Of a stretch of DNA of 60,134 nt, positions 25,754-34,501 are shown piece by piece. Within the stretch, counting starts at the first letter, position 1; the number at the start of each line of letters is the position of its first letter. The DNA comes from Thiobacillus denitrificans (lineage in GTDB: Bacteria; Pseudomonadota; Gammaproteobacteria; Burkholderiales; Thiobacillaceae). The position numbers and the translations under genes are program-made. The DNA lies in contig DDRS01000022.1 of the NCBI GenBank assembly GCA_002343685.1, positions 1-60,134 on the forward strand, given 5' to 3'. The notes beneath the pieces were generated by a model. It was not told the origin of the DNA. It made no database searches and was given only the letters and a program-made list of their open reading frames with translations.

Positions 25754-26128
25754 ATGGAACCCGTTGCTCAACCCCTCAAACGCTGCGGATGCGGCAGCCC
25801 GACCGACAAATGCCCGGACCTGCCGCGCACCATCCAGCCTGTCGAGGTAAATCCCGATACTACTTTGGTGTTCGACGTGCGGCGCGAGGCCGATTATGCC
25901 GCGTCAAACGAGACCATCCCGGGTGCGCTGTGGAAAAACCCGGACAAGATCGACGCCTGGATCGGCGCCCTGCCGCTCACGCAGGACGTGGTGATCTACT
26001 GTGTACGCGGCGGCGAGGTATCGAACAGTGTTGTCGACCGGCTGCAGGCTGCGGGCGTCAAGGCGCGCTTCATCGAGGGTGGCCTCGAGGCATACAAGCT
26101 GGCCGGTGGGAAGATCGCACGCAAATAA
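25754..26128 (+). CDS. Rhodanese-domain protein
   Basis: A 124-residue single-domain rhodanese. The catalytic loop CVRGGEVS carries C83, and the substrate-strand segment VFDVRREADY is present. An N-terminal CGCGSPTDKC cluster (C11-C20) adds three extra cysteines and could bind metal or carry sulfur. It follows chrA by 7 bp, so it belongs to the same operon. Rhodaneses move sulfane sulfur; chromate-operon rhodanese domains also occur in ChrB/SrpC-type proteins. The specific role is unknown. Confidence 0.88.
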   Translation: MEPVAQPLKRCGCGSPTDKCPDLPRTIQPVEVNPDTTLVFDVRREADYAASNETIPGALWKNPDKIDAWIGALPLTQDVVIYCVRGGEVSNSVVDRLQAAGVKARFIEGGLEAYKLAGGKIARK

Positions 26129-26149
26129 TCTCCTGTCCGGGGTGAGTAG

Positions 26150-26178
26150 TTGACTAATTTGCTCGGTTATTCTATTGT
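26150..26178 (+). promoter_or_regulatory. Sigma-70-type promoter for tusE
   Basis: TTGACT at 26150-26155 and TATTGT at 26173-26178 are separated by 17 bp, in AT-rich DNA 40 bp before the tusE start. This is a good match to a housekeeping promoter and suggests tusE is transcribed on its own. Confidence 0.7.
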
Positions 26179-26217
26179 GCGTCATCGCAATTAATTATTT
26201 ACTGCAAGGACTGCATC

Positions 26218-26550
26218 ATGGAACGCGAAATCAACGGCAAGATGGTCGAAACCGATCCCGAAGGCTATCTGGTCAACCTGGAAGACTGGTCCGAGGAACT
26301 GGCGGTCGAACTGGCCAAGGAAGACAAGCTCGAGTTGGGTGAAAACCACTGGAAGATCATCCACTACATGCGCGACTTCTTCGCGCAGAACGGCACCGCG
26401 CCCAACCTGCGCTTCCTGCAGAAGGGTCTGAAGGAAGAATTCGGCCCGGAATGGGGCGAGAAGAAATTCCTGTTCGATCTGTTCCCGTTCGGCCCCGCCA
26501 AGCAGGCTGGCCGCTACGCCGGCACCCCGAAACCGACCGGCTGCGTGTAA
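26218..26550 (+). CDS. tusE: TusE/DsrC/DsvC-family sulfur carrier protein
   Basis: A 110-residue DsrC-family protein with the C-terminal swinging arm ending PKPTGCV, carrying the conserved penultimate cysteine C109 (CysA). The second cysteine of true DsrC (CysB, about ten residues earlier) is absent: the segment reads AKQAGRYAGTP. This fits a TusE-like persulfide relay protein rather than the trisulfide-forming DsrC partner of DsrAB, although in sulfur oxidisers single-Cys paralogues also accompany other sulfur pathways. It has its own promoter and terminator. Confidence 0.88.
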   Translation: MEREINGKMVETDPEGYLVNLEDWSEELAVELAKEDKLELGENHWKIIHYMRDFFAQNGTAPNLRFLQKGLKEEFGPEWGEKKFLFDLFPFGPAKQAGRYAGTPKPTGCV

Positions 26551-26576
26551 GTATTTAAGCCCGCCATGTTTCGTCG

Positions 26577-26600
26577 AAAGCCCTGCTCTGCGGGGCTTTT
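26577..26600 (+). terminator. Intrinsic terminator after tusE
   Basis: Stem AAAGCCC / GGGCTTT with a 9-base loop followed by a short T-run, 27 bp after the tusE stop. It closes the tusE unit before the convergent marR gene. Confidence 0.75.
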
Positions 26601-26668
26601 ACATGGAGAAGGCGCCACGTTGTCTCGCCGGGCGACGCCAGCCCCAGCATTGCGTTTCTATCCACGAA

Positions 26669-27160
26669 TCAACCCATCCCGAAATCGTCCGATTCGGCCA
26701 GTTTTCGCAGCAGGTCAGTCAGCACACTAATTTCTTTTGCATCCAGCAGGCCGTGCACCCAAGCGCCGGAGCGTGCCGCCAATTCGGCCATCACCTTCTC
26801 CACCAACCGTTTTCCGGATTGCGTGAGCCTGACAGGTTTGATGCGCTGGTCGGCCTGTTGTTGCGTCCGGGCCACCAGGTTTCTCGATTCGAGTTGCCGC
26901 ATGACCTTGGTCAATCCACCGGACGTGATCATGACCGAATCCTGGAGTTGCGATGGCGTCAGCTCACGGGGAGGCGGCGCATTGCGCAATGTCGCCAGAA
27001 CGTCGAATTCCGCAGGCGTCAAATCATGCCTGGCCCATAGTGCGCGAGCCTGGGCAAACGCCAACCCTTGGGCACGATGCAGATGCAGCATCAAGGGCAC
27101 CGTATCCGGAGCATGGCTTTCCGTCCATTCGTGGCGCCGCCTTGTCTTGGGTGGAGTCAT
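26669..27160 (-). CDS. MarR-family transcriptional regulator
   Basis: A 163-residue MarR regulator with a winged helix (residues ~60-125: LTPSQLQDSVMITSGGLTKV, then ESRNLVART and a DQR wing). The start at 27160 (MTPPKTRRR) was preferred to the in-frame start at 27244 because AGAGG lies seven bases upstream and the extra 28 residues run through a palindromic operator-like site. It is divergent from the TolC-MacA-MacB operon and very likely represses it and itself. Confidence 0.9.
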   Translation of the reverse strand: MTPPKTRRRHEWTESHAPDTVPLMLHLHRAQGLAFAQARALWARHDLTPAEFDVLATLRNAPPPRELTPSQLQDSVMITSGGLTKVMRQLESRNLVARTQQQADQRIKPVRLTQSGKRLVEKVMAELAARSGAWVHGLLDAKEISVLTDLLRKLAESDDFGMG

Positions 27161-27201
27161 CTCCTGGCCTCTTCTGGAATTGTCCTGGGATCGCGTGCAT
27201 T

Positions 27202-27221
27202 TTATCTTGCTGGAAAGATAA
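27202..27221. promoter_or_regulatory. Palindromic operator in the marR-efflux intergenic region
   Basis: TTATCTT-GCTGGA-AAGATAA is a perfect 7-bp inverted repeat with a 6-bp spacer, 42 bp upstream of marR and 77 bp upstream of the efflux operon. Its size and symmetry fit a MarR dimer site. Confidence 0.75.
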
Positions 27222-27297
27222 TTCGGCCGTACCATTTCAGTCAAGCACGGCCGTCCATCGCGCTTCCATAACCGGCGGAATTTCGATATCCACGCAA

Positions 27298-28749
27298 ATG
27301 AATACGTATCGCCCCCTACGCTTGCTGCCCATGCTCGCCAGTCTCGGGTTTGCAGGTTGCGCTGCTGTCGGTCCGGATTACGACCCGCCCATGCCTGATG
27401 TGCCGGCGAGTTGGAGCCGGCTCGACGCCTCGGCCCATCCTGCGATGCAGGCTACGACACCCGGGGATCTCAGCCTATGGTGGCAAGGCCTGAACGATTC
27501 GCTGCTGTCCGAACTGATGGTTGAGGCCCTACAGGCCAACCCCGATCTGCGCAGCGCCCAGGCAAAACTGCGCGAGGCGCGTGCCCGCCGCGTCGTCGCC
27601 TATAGCGGCCGCCTCCCCGATGTAAGCGTATCCGGCACAGCCAGCCGCACCCGATCGAGCAGGGCGGTCGCCAATGGCAGCACGAACAACCTGTTCAGCG
27701 CCGGTTTCGACGCGAGCTGGGAACTCGACGTCTTCGGTGGGGTGCGCCGCAACATCGAAGCCGCCCGGGCCGACCTTGAATCGACGCAGGCCAGCCTGGA
27801 AGGCACCCGCGTGTCACTGACGGCCGAAGTGGCGCTGAACTACGTTGAGGTGCGCGGGCTGCAAAGTCGTCTCGGCATCGCCCGCGACAATCTCGCCAGC
27901 CAGTCCGAGACGCTGCAGCTCACCGAATGGCGCGCGCAGGCCGGATTGGTCGGCAGCCAGGATGTCGAGCAGGCACGCAGCAATCGCGAGCAGACGCGGG
28001 CGCTGATTCCCAGTCTTGAAACCAGTCTGGCCGAAGCGGAACATCGCCTCGACCTGCTGCTGGGCCACGCGCCGGGCACCCTGCATGGCCGCCTCGCTGC
28101 ACCCGCCAGCCTGCCCGCCGTGCCCGCGCAGATCGCCGTCGGCATCCCGGCTGACATCCTGCGTCAGCGCCCCGACGTGCGCGCCGCCGAGCGTACGCTG
28201 GCAGCGGAAACCGCGCGCGTAGGCGTAGCCGAGGCGGCTCGCTATCCGTCCTTCAATCTCTCCGGCTCGATCGGCCTCGAAGCGCTGACGCTGGGGGCAC
28301 TCGATAACGGTGGCGCCACCACCTCTTCCCTCCTCGCAGGGATCACCGCACCCGTCTTCAATGCCGGGCGTCTGCGCGCCCAAGTCGAACTCCAGGACGC
28401 GGTGCGCGAGCAGGCACAGATCGCCTATGAGCAAATCGTGCGATCGGCACTGCAGGATGTCGAAAATGCACTGGTCGCGCTGGCCCGCAGCCACGAACGC
28501 GAACAAGCCTTGACAGCGGCCGCCGAGGCCGCGCGCAATGCCGCGTTGTTGGCGCGGAATCAATATAGCGCCGGCCTGATCGACTTCCAGTCGGTACTCG
28601 ACACCGAACGCAACGTGTTGTCGGTCGAAGACAGTCTCGCCAGTACCCGTACCGACGGCATGTCTGCGCTGATCCGTTTGTACAAGGCGCTGGGCGGCGG
28701 CTGGCCGTCACAAACCGAAGCCGGACCCACCGGCAAGCATCCCACATGA
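27298..28749 (+). CDS. Outer-membrane efflux lipoprotein (NodT/TolC family)
   Basis: A 483-residue RND/MacAB-type outer membrane factor. The lipobox LGFAGC, followed by AAVGPDYDPP, is the standard NodT-family start. The two repeated OEP domains contain the long coiled-coil helices (for instance LRSAQAKLREARARRV and RQRPDVRAAERTLAAETARV). It forms the periplasmic tunnel and outer-membrane exit duct for the MacA/MacB pair encoded next. Its stop overlaps the macA start by 4 bp. Confidence 0.95.
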   Translation: MNTYRPLRLLPMLASLGFAGCAAVGPDYDPPMPDVPASWSRLDASAHPAMQATTPGDLSLWWQGLNDSLLSELMVEALQANPDLRSAQAKLREARARRVVAYSGRLPDVSVSGTASRTRSSRAVANGSTNNLFSAGFDASWELDVFGGVRRNIEAARADLESTQASLEGTRVSLTAEVALNYVEVRGLQSRLGIARDNLASQSETLQLTEWRAQAGLVGSQDVEQARSNREQTRALIPSLETSLAEAEHRLDLLLGHAPGTLHGRLAAPASLPAVPAQIAVGIPADILRQRPDVRAAERTLAAETARVGVAEAARYPSFNLSGSIGLEALTLGALDNGGATTSSLLAGITAPVFNAGRLRAQVELQDAVREQAQIAYEQIVRSALQDVENALVALARSHEREQALTAAAEAARNAALLARNQYSAGLIDFQSVLDTERNVLSVEDSLASTRTDGMSALIRLYKALGGGWPSQTEAGPTGKHPT

Positions 28750-30041
28750 ACATACCCGTCATGCCACCCAAAAGCCCGGACAAGACCTTGAAAACCCTAC
28801 TGGGGAGCGAGTCCACCCGTCTGCTTTCCCGACGCTGGCGATGGATCGCGGGCGCTGTTCTGGTGCTGATCGCAGCGATCATTTTCATTGCATTCAGATC
28901 GGGCAAGCAGGCCACCGGACCGCAGTACGCAACGGAGGCTGCCGCGTTCGGCTCGCTGGTGGTCAAAGTGTCGGCCACCGGCCAGCTTGAACCGACCAAT
29001 CAGGTGGATGTCGGCAGCGAGCTCTCCGGAACCGTAGCCCAAGTATTCGTCGACGACGACGACCGGGTAACCAAAGGCCAGGTATTGGCGCAACTCGATC
29101 TATCGAAATTCGAGGATACGGTTGCCAAGTCGCGGGCGGCCGTCGCAGTTGCCGAGGCAAGCCTGCAGCAGGCCTCGGCGACGCAGGCGGAAACACGGGC
29201 CAAGCTCGACCGCTATCGCGAAGTGGCTCGCTTATCCGGCGGCAAGGTCCCCTCGAAGACCGAGATGGAAACGGCGACCGCCGAGCTCGCTCGCGCCGAG
29301 GCCAATACCGCAAGCGCCCGGGCGAACATCGTCGAGGCCCGGGCGGCGTTGCATACCGAAGAGACCAATCTCGGCAAGGCCCGCATACGCTCGCCGATCA
29401 ACGGCGTGGTGCTCAAGCGCGCCGTCGATCCGGGCCAGACGGTCGCGGCATCGCTACAAGCAGTGACCCTGTTTACGCTGGCAGAGGATCTCACCAAGAT
29501 GGAGCTCAAGGTCGACGTGGACGAAGCGGACGTCAGCCAGGTGAAAGCCGGACTCAAGGCGAGCTTTACCGTCGATGCTTGGCCAGGCAGGCAATTCGAG
29601 GCGGTGATCACGCGCGTCGGCTTCAATGCCACCGACAGCGACGGCGTGATCTCCTACCCGGCCGTGCTCCAGGTGACAAATGACGATCTCAGCCTGCGTC
29701 CGGGCATGACAGGCACGGCCGAGATCACCACCCTCACCCGGGAAAGCGCGTTGCTCGTGCCAAACGCCGCGTTGCGCTTCACGCCCGCGACCACGGTTGC
29801 GGTACAGAAGAAATCGGGCGGCAGCATGGTGAGCGCACTGATGCCGCGACCACCGAGCCAGGCACCGAAGGTTCAGGCAGTCAACAATGGCACGCCTCGC
29901 GTGTGGGTGCTGCGCGACGGCCAGCCTGTCGCCGTCGAGGTGAAAACCGGTGCCACCAACGGTCGGATGACGGAAATCATCGGCGGATCGCTCAAGGCCG
30001 GCATGCCGGTCATCACCGAGACGCTGGGCAACACGCCATGA
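28746..30041 (+). CDS. macA: MacA-like periplasmic adaptor (HlyD family)
   Basis: A 431-residue membrane-fusion protein: one N-terminal membrane helix (~33-50), lipoyl-like halves (VDVGSELSGTVAQVFVDDDDRV; SPINGVVLKRAVDPGQTV), a coiled-coil hairpin (~115-205) and beta-barrel/membrane-proximal domains. It links the MacB transporter to the outer-membrane factor. It overlaps both neighbours by 4 bp (ATGA), showing tight translational coupling. Confidence 0.93.
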   Translation: MNIPVMPPKSPDKTLKTLLGSESTRLLSRRWRWIAGAVLVLIAAIIFIAFRSGKQATGPQYATEAAAFGSLVVKVSATGQLEPTNQVDVGSELSGTVAQVFVDDDDRVTKGQVLAQLDLSKFEDTVAKSRAAVAVAEASLQQASATQAETRAKLDRYREVARLSGGKVPSKTEMETATAELARAEANTASARANIVEARAALHTEETNLGKARIRSPINGVVLKRAVDPGQTVAASLQAVTLFTLAEDLTKMELKVDVDEADVSQVKAGLKASFTVDAWPGRQFEAVITRVGFNATDSDGVISYPAVLQVTNDDLSLRPGMTGTAEITTLTRESALLVPNAALRFTPATTVAVQKKSGGSMVSALMPRPPSQAPKVQAVNNGTPRVWVLRDGQPVAVEVKTGATNGRMTEIIGGSLKAGMPVITETLGNTP

Positions 30042-30742
30042 GCGACACGGCCCTCATCAGGCTGTCCGGCATCACCAAAATCTATGGCCGCGGCCAAGCC
30101 GCCTTCCAGGCGCTGAAAGGCATCGACCTCGCCATCGATGCCGGTGACTTTGTCGCCATCATGGGGCCCAGCGGTTCCGGGAAATCCACCGTGATGAACA
30201 TTCTCGGCTGTCTCGACACACCCACCAGCGGCGCCTACGAATTCGAGGGCGTGCACGTGGAGCAGCTGACACGCAATCAACGTGCGCTGCTGCGGCGAAA
30301 CTATCTCGGCTTCGTGTTCCAAGGGTTCAACCTGCTGTCGCGTACCACCGCCCTGGAAAATGTCGAACTTCCGCTGATCTATCGCGGCGCGGCAGCTGCC
30401 GCGCGCCATGCCGCGGCACGTGCCGCATTGGCGCAGGTCGGCCTGGAGGGTTGGGAGCACCATACGCCGGCCGAGCTCTCCGGTGGCCAACAGCAGCGCG
30501 TAGCCATTGCCCGTGCCATCGTCACCCAACCCACCGTGCTGTTGGCCGACGAGCCCACCGGCAATCTCGATACCCATACCAGCCAGGAGATCATGAGCTT
30601 GATCGGCAGCCTCAACCGGGACCATGGCATTACGGTGTTGATGGTCACCCACGAGCCCGACATGGCCGAGTATGCCAAACGTATCATCCACTTCATCGAT
30701 GGCAGCGTGGACAGCGACCGCCGTCATGAGGACGCGGCCTGA
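30038..30742 (+). CDS. macB: MacB-type ABC transporter ATP-binding protein
   Basis: A 234-residue ABC ATPase of the LolD/MacB group: Walker A GPSGSGKS, Q-loop FVFQGFNLLSR, signature LSGGQQQR, Walker B VLLADEPTGNLD and H-switch VTHEPD. It energises the tripartite pump. In E. coli MacB the ATPase and permease are one protein; here the permease is a separate gene overlapping by one base. Confidence 0.93.
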   Translation: MSDTALIRLSGITKIYGRGQAAFQALKGIDLAIDAGDFVAIMGPSGSGKSTVMNILGCLDTPTSGAYEFEGVHVEQLTRNQRALLRRNYLGFVFQGFNLLSRTTALENVELPLIYRGAAAAARHAAARAALAQVGLEGWEHHTPAELSGGQQQRVAIARAIVTQPTVLLADEPTGNLDTHTSQEIMSLIGSLNRDHGITVLMVTHEPDMAEYAKRIIHFIDGSVDSDRRHEDAA

Positions 30743-31944
30743 TGCTGTGGAATACCCTGCTTCTCGCATTGCGCGCCATCAGGCGCAACCTGATGCGCTC
30801 ATTCCTGACCATTCTTGGCATCGTGATCGGCGTCGCGGCCGTCATCACCATGGTCACGCTCGGCAACGGCGCGACCCGGTCCGTATCCGACCAGATTTCC
30901 AGCATGGGCAGCAACCTGCTGATCGTGATTCCGGGCCAACGCTTCGGTCCTGGCTCCGAGGGCGCACCCAAATTCAAGAACGCCGATGTCGAAGCCATTC
31001 GCAACCAGATCTCCGCCATCGAACGGGTCGCGCCCGTCGTAAGCAAGACGGCGACCGCCGTCTATCAGGCCAACAATTGGTCTACCGTGGTCACAGGCAG
31101 CAACGACGATTATTTCCAAGCCGGCAACTGGGAACTGGCTGACGGCCGCACCTTTTCCGAGTCCGAGGAACGAGCGGGCAAGGCGGTGTGTGTGATCGGC
31201 GAAACGGTGCGCGACAAGTTGTTCGGCCGGCAGAATCCAGTGGGCGGCGAGATCCGCATCAAGCAATTCGCCTGCGAAGTCATCGGCCTGCTCAAGCCCA
31301 AAGGCCAGTCAGCCATGGGCTCGGACCAGGACGACACCGTGGTGATGCCGCTGCGTACCGTTCAGCGTCGCCTGAGCGGCAGCCAGGACGTCAACCGGCT
31401 CACCGTTTCGGTGAAGGCGCAAACCTCCATCGACGCGGTGAAGAAACAACTCACCCTGCTCATGCGCGAGCGGCGCAAGATCGGCGAGAATGAGGACAAT
31501 GATTTCCAGGTGATGGATACCCGGCAAATCGCCGAAACCCTCACCAGCACCACCAGAATCCTGACCATGCTGCTCGGCGCCGTGGCCGCGGTGAGCCTGC
31601 TGGTAGGCGGCATCGGCATCATGAACATCATGCTGGTATCGGTCACCGAGCGTACTCGCGAAATCGGCATCCGCCTTGCCATTGGCGCATTGGAGCGGGA
31701 GGTGCTGCTCCAATTCCTGATCGAGGCGGTGGTCCTGTCGAGCCTGGGCGGGCTGATCGGCATCGCGCTGGCGACGGGCGCCTCCATCGGGCTCGCCGGC
31801 ATGATGGGCGTGACTTATCTATTCGACCCGACCATCAACCTGTTGTCTTTTCTGTTCTCGGCGGCGATCGGCGTAGTCTTCGGCTATTTCCCGGCTCGCA
31901 GGGCTGCCGGGCTCAATCCGATCGACGCCCTGCGGCACGAATGA
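30742..31944 (+). CDS. macB: MacB-type ABC transporter permease
   Basis: A 400-residue FtsX/MacB permease: one N-terminal helix (FLTILGIVIGVAAVITMV), a large periplasmic domain (~50-270) and three C-terminal helices containing VGGIGIMNIMLVSVTERTRE, the hallmark of the family. It works as a mechanotransmission pump with the preceding ATPase and MacA. Export of a macrolide, peptide or toxic lipid is possible; the substrate is not visible from sequence. It starts at the TGATG overlap with the ATPase gene. Confidence 0.93.
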   Translation: MLWNTLLLALRAIRRNLMRSFLTILGIVIGVAAVITMVTLGNGATRSVSDQISSMGSNLLIVIPGQRFGPGSEGAPKFKNADVEAIRNQISAIERVAPVVSKTATAVYQANNWSTVVTGSNDDYFQAGNWELADGRTFSESEERAGKAVCVIGETVRDKLFGRQNPVGGEIRIKQFACEVIGLLKPKGQSAMGSDQDDTVVMPLRTVQRRLSGSQDVNRLTVSVKAQTSIDAVKKQLTLLMRERRKIGENEDNDFQVMDTRQIAETLTSTTRILTMLLGAVAAVSLLVGGIGIMNIMLVSVTERTREIGIRLAIGALEREVLLQFLIEAVVLSSLGGLIGIALATGASIGLAGMMGVTYLFDPTINLLSFLFSAAIGVVFGYFPARRAAGLNPIDALRHE

Positions 31945-31949
31945 ACGGC

Positions 31950-32306
31950 TCAGGAATGGTTGCGGAACATGAAGTACACCGCCCCCACCATGCACAGCGC
32001 CGCCCACAGGAAATCCCATTTCAGTTCCACTTTCATGTACAGCACGGCAAACGGCATGAATACCGCCAGTGCGATCACCTCCTGCATGATCTTCAGCTGC
32101 GGCAGGCTCATCACGGTGTAGCCGATACGGTTGGCCGGCACCTGCAGCAGATATTCGAACAGGGCGATGCCCCAGCTGGCGAACGCCGCGATCATCCAGG
32201 GCTTGTTGTTCATGTCCTTCAAGTGCGCATACCAGGCGAAGGTCATGAAGACATTGGAACAGGTGAGCAGGACCAAGGTTTGCAGGGAGGCGGGCATGAT
32301 CGGCAT
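31950..32306 (-). CDS. DUF486 (DMT-like) membrane protein
   Basis: A 118-residue protein with four hydrophobic helices and the DUF486 signature segments NVFMTFAWYAHLK and FEYLLQVPANRIGY. The family is related to small drug/metabolite transporters but has no established function. The ATG at 32306 was chosen; a GTG at 32318 or the ATG at 32297 are alternatives. It converges on the efflux operon and is divergent from purE. Confidence 0.88.
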   Translation of the reverse strand: MPIMPASLQTLVLLTCSNVFMTFAWYAHLKDMNNKPWMIAAFASWGIALFEYLLQVPANRIGYTVMSLPQLKIMQEVIALAVFMPFAVLYMKVELKWDFLWAALCMVGAVYFMFRNHS

Positions 32307-32388
32307 CCGAAATCGCACGGCGCCATTGTAGGGAATCCGCAGGCCGTCAGGCTGTTAAAATGCGGCCTTTCGCATTGCAAGGGTCAGC

Positions 32389-32886
32389 ATGATGAACGCA
32401 CCTCAGGTGGGGGTGGTGATGGGGTCTTCCAGCGACTGGGAAGTCATGAAGCACGCGGCGATGCTGCTGAAGCAATTGGGCATCCACTTCGAAGCCAAGG
32501 TGGTATCCGCGCACCGCACGCCGGATCTGCTGTTCGAGTATGCCGCCAGCGCCGAGGCGCGCGGACTCAAGGCGATCATCGCCGGAGCGGGTGGGGCGGC
32601 CCATCTGCCCGGCATGATCGCGTCCAAGACCCTCGTGCCGGTGCTGGGTGTGCCGGTGCCCTCGAAATACCTCAAGGGGATGGATTCGCTGCTGTCCATC
32701 GTGCAGATGCCGAAAGGCATTCCGGTCGCCACCTTCGCCATCGGCGAAGCGGGCGCAGCCAACGCGGCGCTATTTGCCGCCTCGCTGATCGCCCGCTACG
32801 ACAACGGGCTGTCGCAACAACTGCACGATTTCCGAAAGGGTCAATCCGACTCGGTAATGGCGATGGGCCTGCCCGATGTCGAGTAA
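32389..32886 (+). CDS. purE: N5-carboxyaminoimidazole ribonucleotide mutase PurE
   Basis: A 165-residue class I PurE with GSSSDWEVM near the N-terminus and SAHRTPD (active-site His) and AGAGGAAHLPGM. It isomerises N5-CAIR to CAIR in purine synthesis. It overlaps purK by 11 bp, so the two are co-translated and act in sequence. Confidence 0.97.
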   Translation: MMNAPQVGVVMGSSSDWEVMKHAAMLLKQLGIHFEAKVVSAHRTPDLLFEYAASAEARGLKAIIAGAGGAAHLPGMIASKTLVPVLGVPVPSKYLKGMDSLLSIVQMPKGIPVATFAIGEAGAANAALFAASLIARYDNGLSQQLHDFRKGQSDSVMAMGLPDVE

Positions 32887-34012
32887 GCCGCTGCCCATCC
32901 TGCCCGGCGCCACCCTGGGCATCCTCGGCGGTGGCCAGCTCGGCCGCATGTTCACCATCGCCGCGCGCACCATGGGCTACAAAGTCATGGTGCTCGACCC
33001 CGATTTCGCCAGCCCGGCCGGGCAGATGGCCGACGTCCACCTGCAGGCCGACTACATCGACCATGGCGCGTTGAAGCAGCTCGGTGCCGCCTGCGCTGCC
33101 GTCACCACCGAATTCGAGAACGTCCCCGCCGCGAGCCTGATCGAACTCGCCAATCACTGCCGGGTGTCGCCCGGCGCCGCGGCCGTCGCCATTGCCCAGG
33201 ACCGCAGCCACGAGAAATCCTGGCTCGCGCAGAACGGCTTCGCCACCGCGCCATTCGCGCTGGTCTACAGCGAGGGCGACCTCGATGCCGGCATGGCCGA
33301 CGTGGGGGGGCCGGCGCTGCTCAAGGTCGCGCGCTTCGGCTACGACGGCAAGGGCCAGGCGCGGGTCAGCACGATCGAGGAAGCGCGTGCCGCGTTCCGC
33401 GAATTCGACGGTCAGCCCTGCGTGCTGGAAGGCTTCGTCAAGCTGGAATGCGAAATCTCGGTGGTGCTGGCCCGCAGCGACGCCGGCGAATGCGCACTGT
33501 TCCCGGTGGCCGAAAACCGCCACGAGAACGGCATTCTCGACGTCTCCATCGTCCCCGCCCGCGTGCCGGAGAGTCTGGCGCAGCAAGCGCGCGAAATGGC
33601 GCGCAACGTGGCCAACAAGCTCGGCTACGTCGGCGTGATGGCGGTCGAGTTCTTCGTCGCCGACGGCCGCCTGATGGTCAACGAGATGGCGCCGCGCCCG
33701 CACAACTCCGGCCATTACACGCTCGACGCCTGTGCCACCGACCAGTTCGAGCAGCAGGTGCGCGCGCTATGCGGCCTGCCGCTGGGCGACACCCGGCTAC
33801 TGTCGCCGGTGGCGATGGTCAACATCCTGGGCGACCGCTGGCAGAACGGCGGACCGCACTGGAACACGCTGTTGGCACACCCGAACATCAAGCTGCACCT
33901 GTACGGCAAGCAGACCGCACGGCCGGGCCGCAAGATGGGACATTTCAACGTGCTGGATGCCGATCCGGACGCCGCGCTGCGGTTGGCCGAACAGATGCGC
34001 CATGCGCTTTAG
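32876..34012 (+). CDS. purK: N5-carboxyaminoimidazole ribonucleotide synthase PurK
   Basis: A 378-residue ATP-grasp enzyme: GILGGGQLGRM at the N-terminus, and LKVARFGYDGKGQ, NEMAPRPHNSGHYT in the ATP-grasp core. It carboxylates AIR with bicarbonate and ATP, giving N5-CAIR for PurE. Its last codons lie inside the first copy of a 27-bp tandem repeat (34005-34058), and the next gene starts within purK. Confidence 0.97.
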   Translation: MSSKPLPILPGATLGILGGGQLGRMFTIAARTMGYKVMVLDPDFASPAGQMADVHLQADYIDHGALKQLGAACAAVTTEFENVPAASLIELANHCRVSPGAAAVAIAQDRSHEKSWLAQNGFATAPFALVYSEGDLDAGMADVGGPALLKVARFGYDGKGQARVSTIEEARAAFREFDGQPCVLEGFVKLECEISVVLARSDAGECALFPVAENRHENGILDVSIVPARVPESLAQQAREMARNVANKLGYVGVMAVEFFVADGRLMVNEMAPRPHNSGHYTLDACATDQFEQQVRALCGLPLGDTRLLSPVAMVNILGDRWQNGGPHWNTLLAHPNIKLHLYGKQTARPGRKMGHFNVLDADPDAALRLAEQMRHAL

Positions 34013-34496
34013 CGCATTCATAAAGGGCAGCCGCTTTAGCGCATTCATAAAGGGCAGCTGCTGTAGCACGCTCACCGGTCCCCGTCTTCGCCTGGCACTT
34101 GCGCTGCTGCTCGCCGGCGGCGCGGCCGCCGCGGAAGCGGCACCGCCGACCCTGCACATCGGCCCGCACGCCTTCCAGGTCGAAATCGCGGATACGCCGC
34201 GCGAGCGCGCACAGGGTCTGACGGGACGCTCCTACCTGCCTGCCGATAACGGCATGCTGTTCGTATTCGAGCGACCAGGACGCTATTGCTTCTGGATGCG
34301 CGACACGCCGCTGCCACTGTCGATCGCCTTCATCGACGCGACGGGCCGCATCGCCAGTCTCGCCGACATGCAACCGCGCACCGAGACACGGCACTGCCCG
34401 AGCGTCGACGTGCGCTATGCGCTGGAAGTGTGGCAGGGCGAATTCCAGAAGCGCGGGATCACGCCGCGCATGCGGGTGGACGGCCTGCCGAAGTGA
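34002..34496 (+). CDS. DUF192 family exported protein
   Basis: A 164-residue protein whose mature part (~55-164) is a DUF192 domain: ERAQGLTGRSYLPADNGMLFVF, then CFWMRDTPLPLSIAFID and the C-terminal KRGITPRMRV. Family function is unknown. A hydrophobic signal (LALALLLAGGAAAAEA) is preceded by an unusual ~25-residue leader that contains RFSAFIKGS twice, the product of the 27-bp tandem repeat. No better start exists in frame, but the leader is odd and the start at 34002, inside purK, is not certain. Confidence 0.82.
   Translation: MRFSAFIKGSRFSAFIKGSCCSTLTGPRLRLALALLLAGGAAAAEAAPPTLHIGPHAFQVEIADTPRERAQGLTGRSYLPADNGMLFVFERPGRYCFWMRDTPLPLSIAFIDATGRIASLADMQPRTETRHCPSVDVRYALEVWQGEFQKRGITPRMRVDGLPK
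34005..34058. repeat. 27-bp perfect tandem duplication at the purK stop
   Basis: Two identical 27-bp units (34005-34031 and 34032-34058), each starting CGCTTTAGCG and ending GGGCAGC, with period a multiple of three. The first unit contains the purK stop and the second adds nine residues in frame to the DUF192 leader. Confidence 0.95.
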
Positions 34497-34501
34497 TTTT
34501 G

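Noticed and set aside
34005..34058. CRISPR or REP-type array
   Set aside because: There are only two contiguous copies with no spacers, and the unit is a coding-frame tandem duplication.
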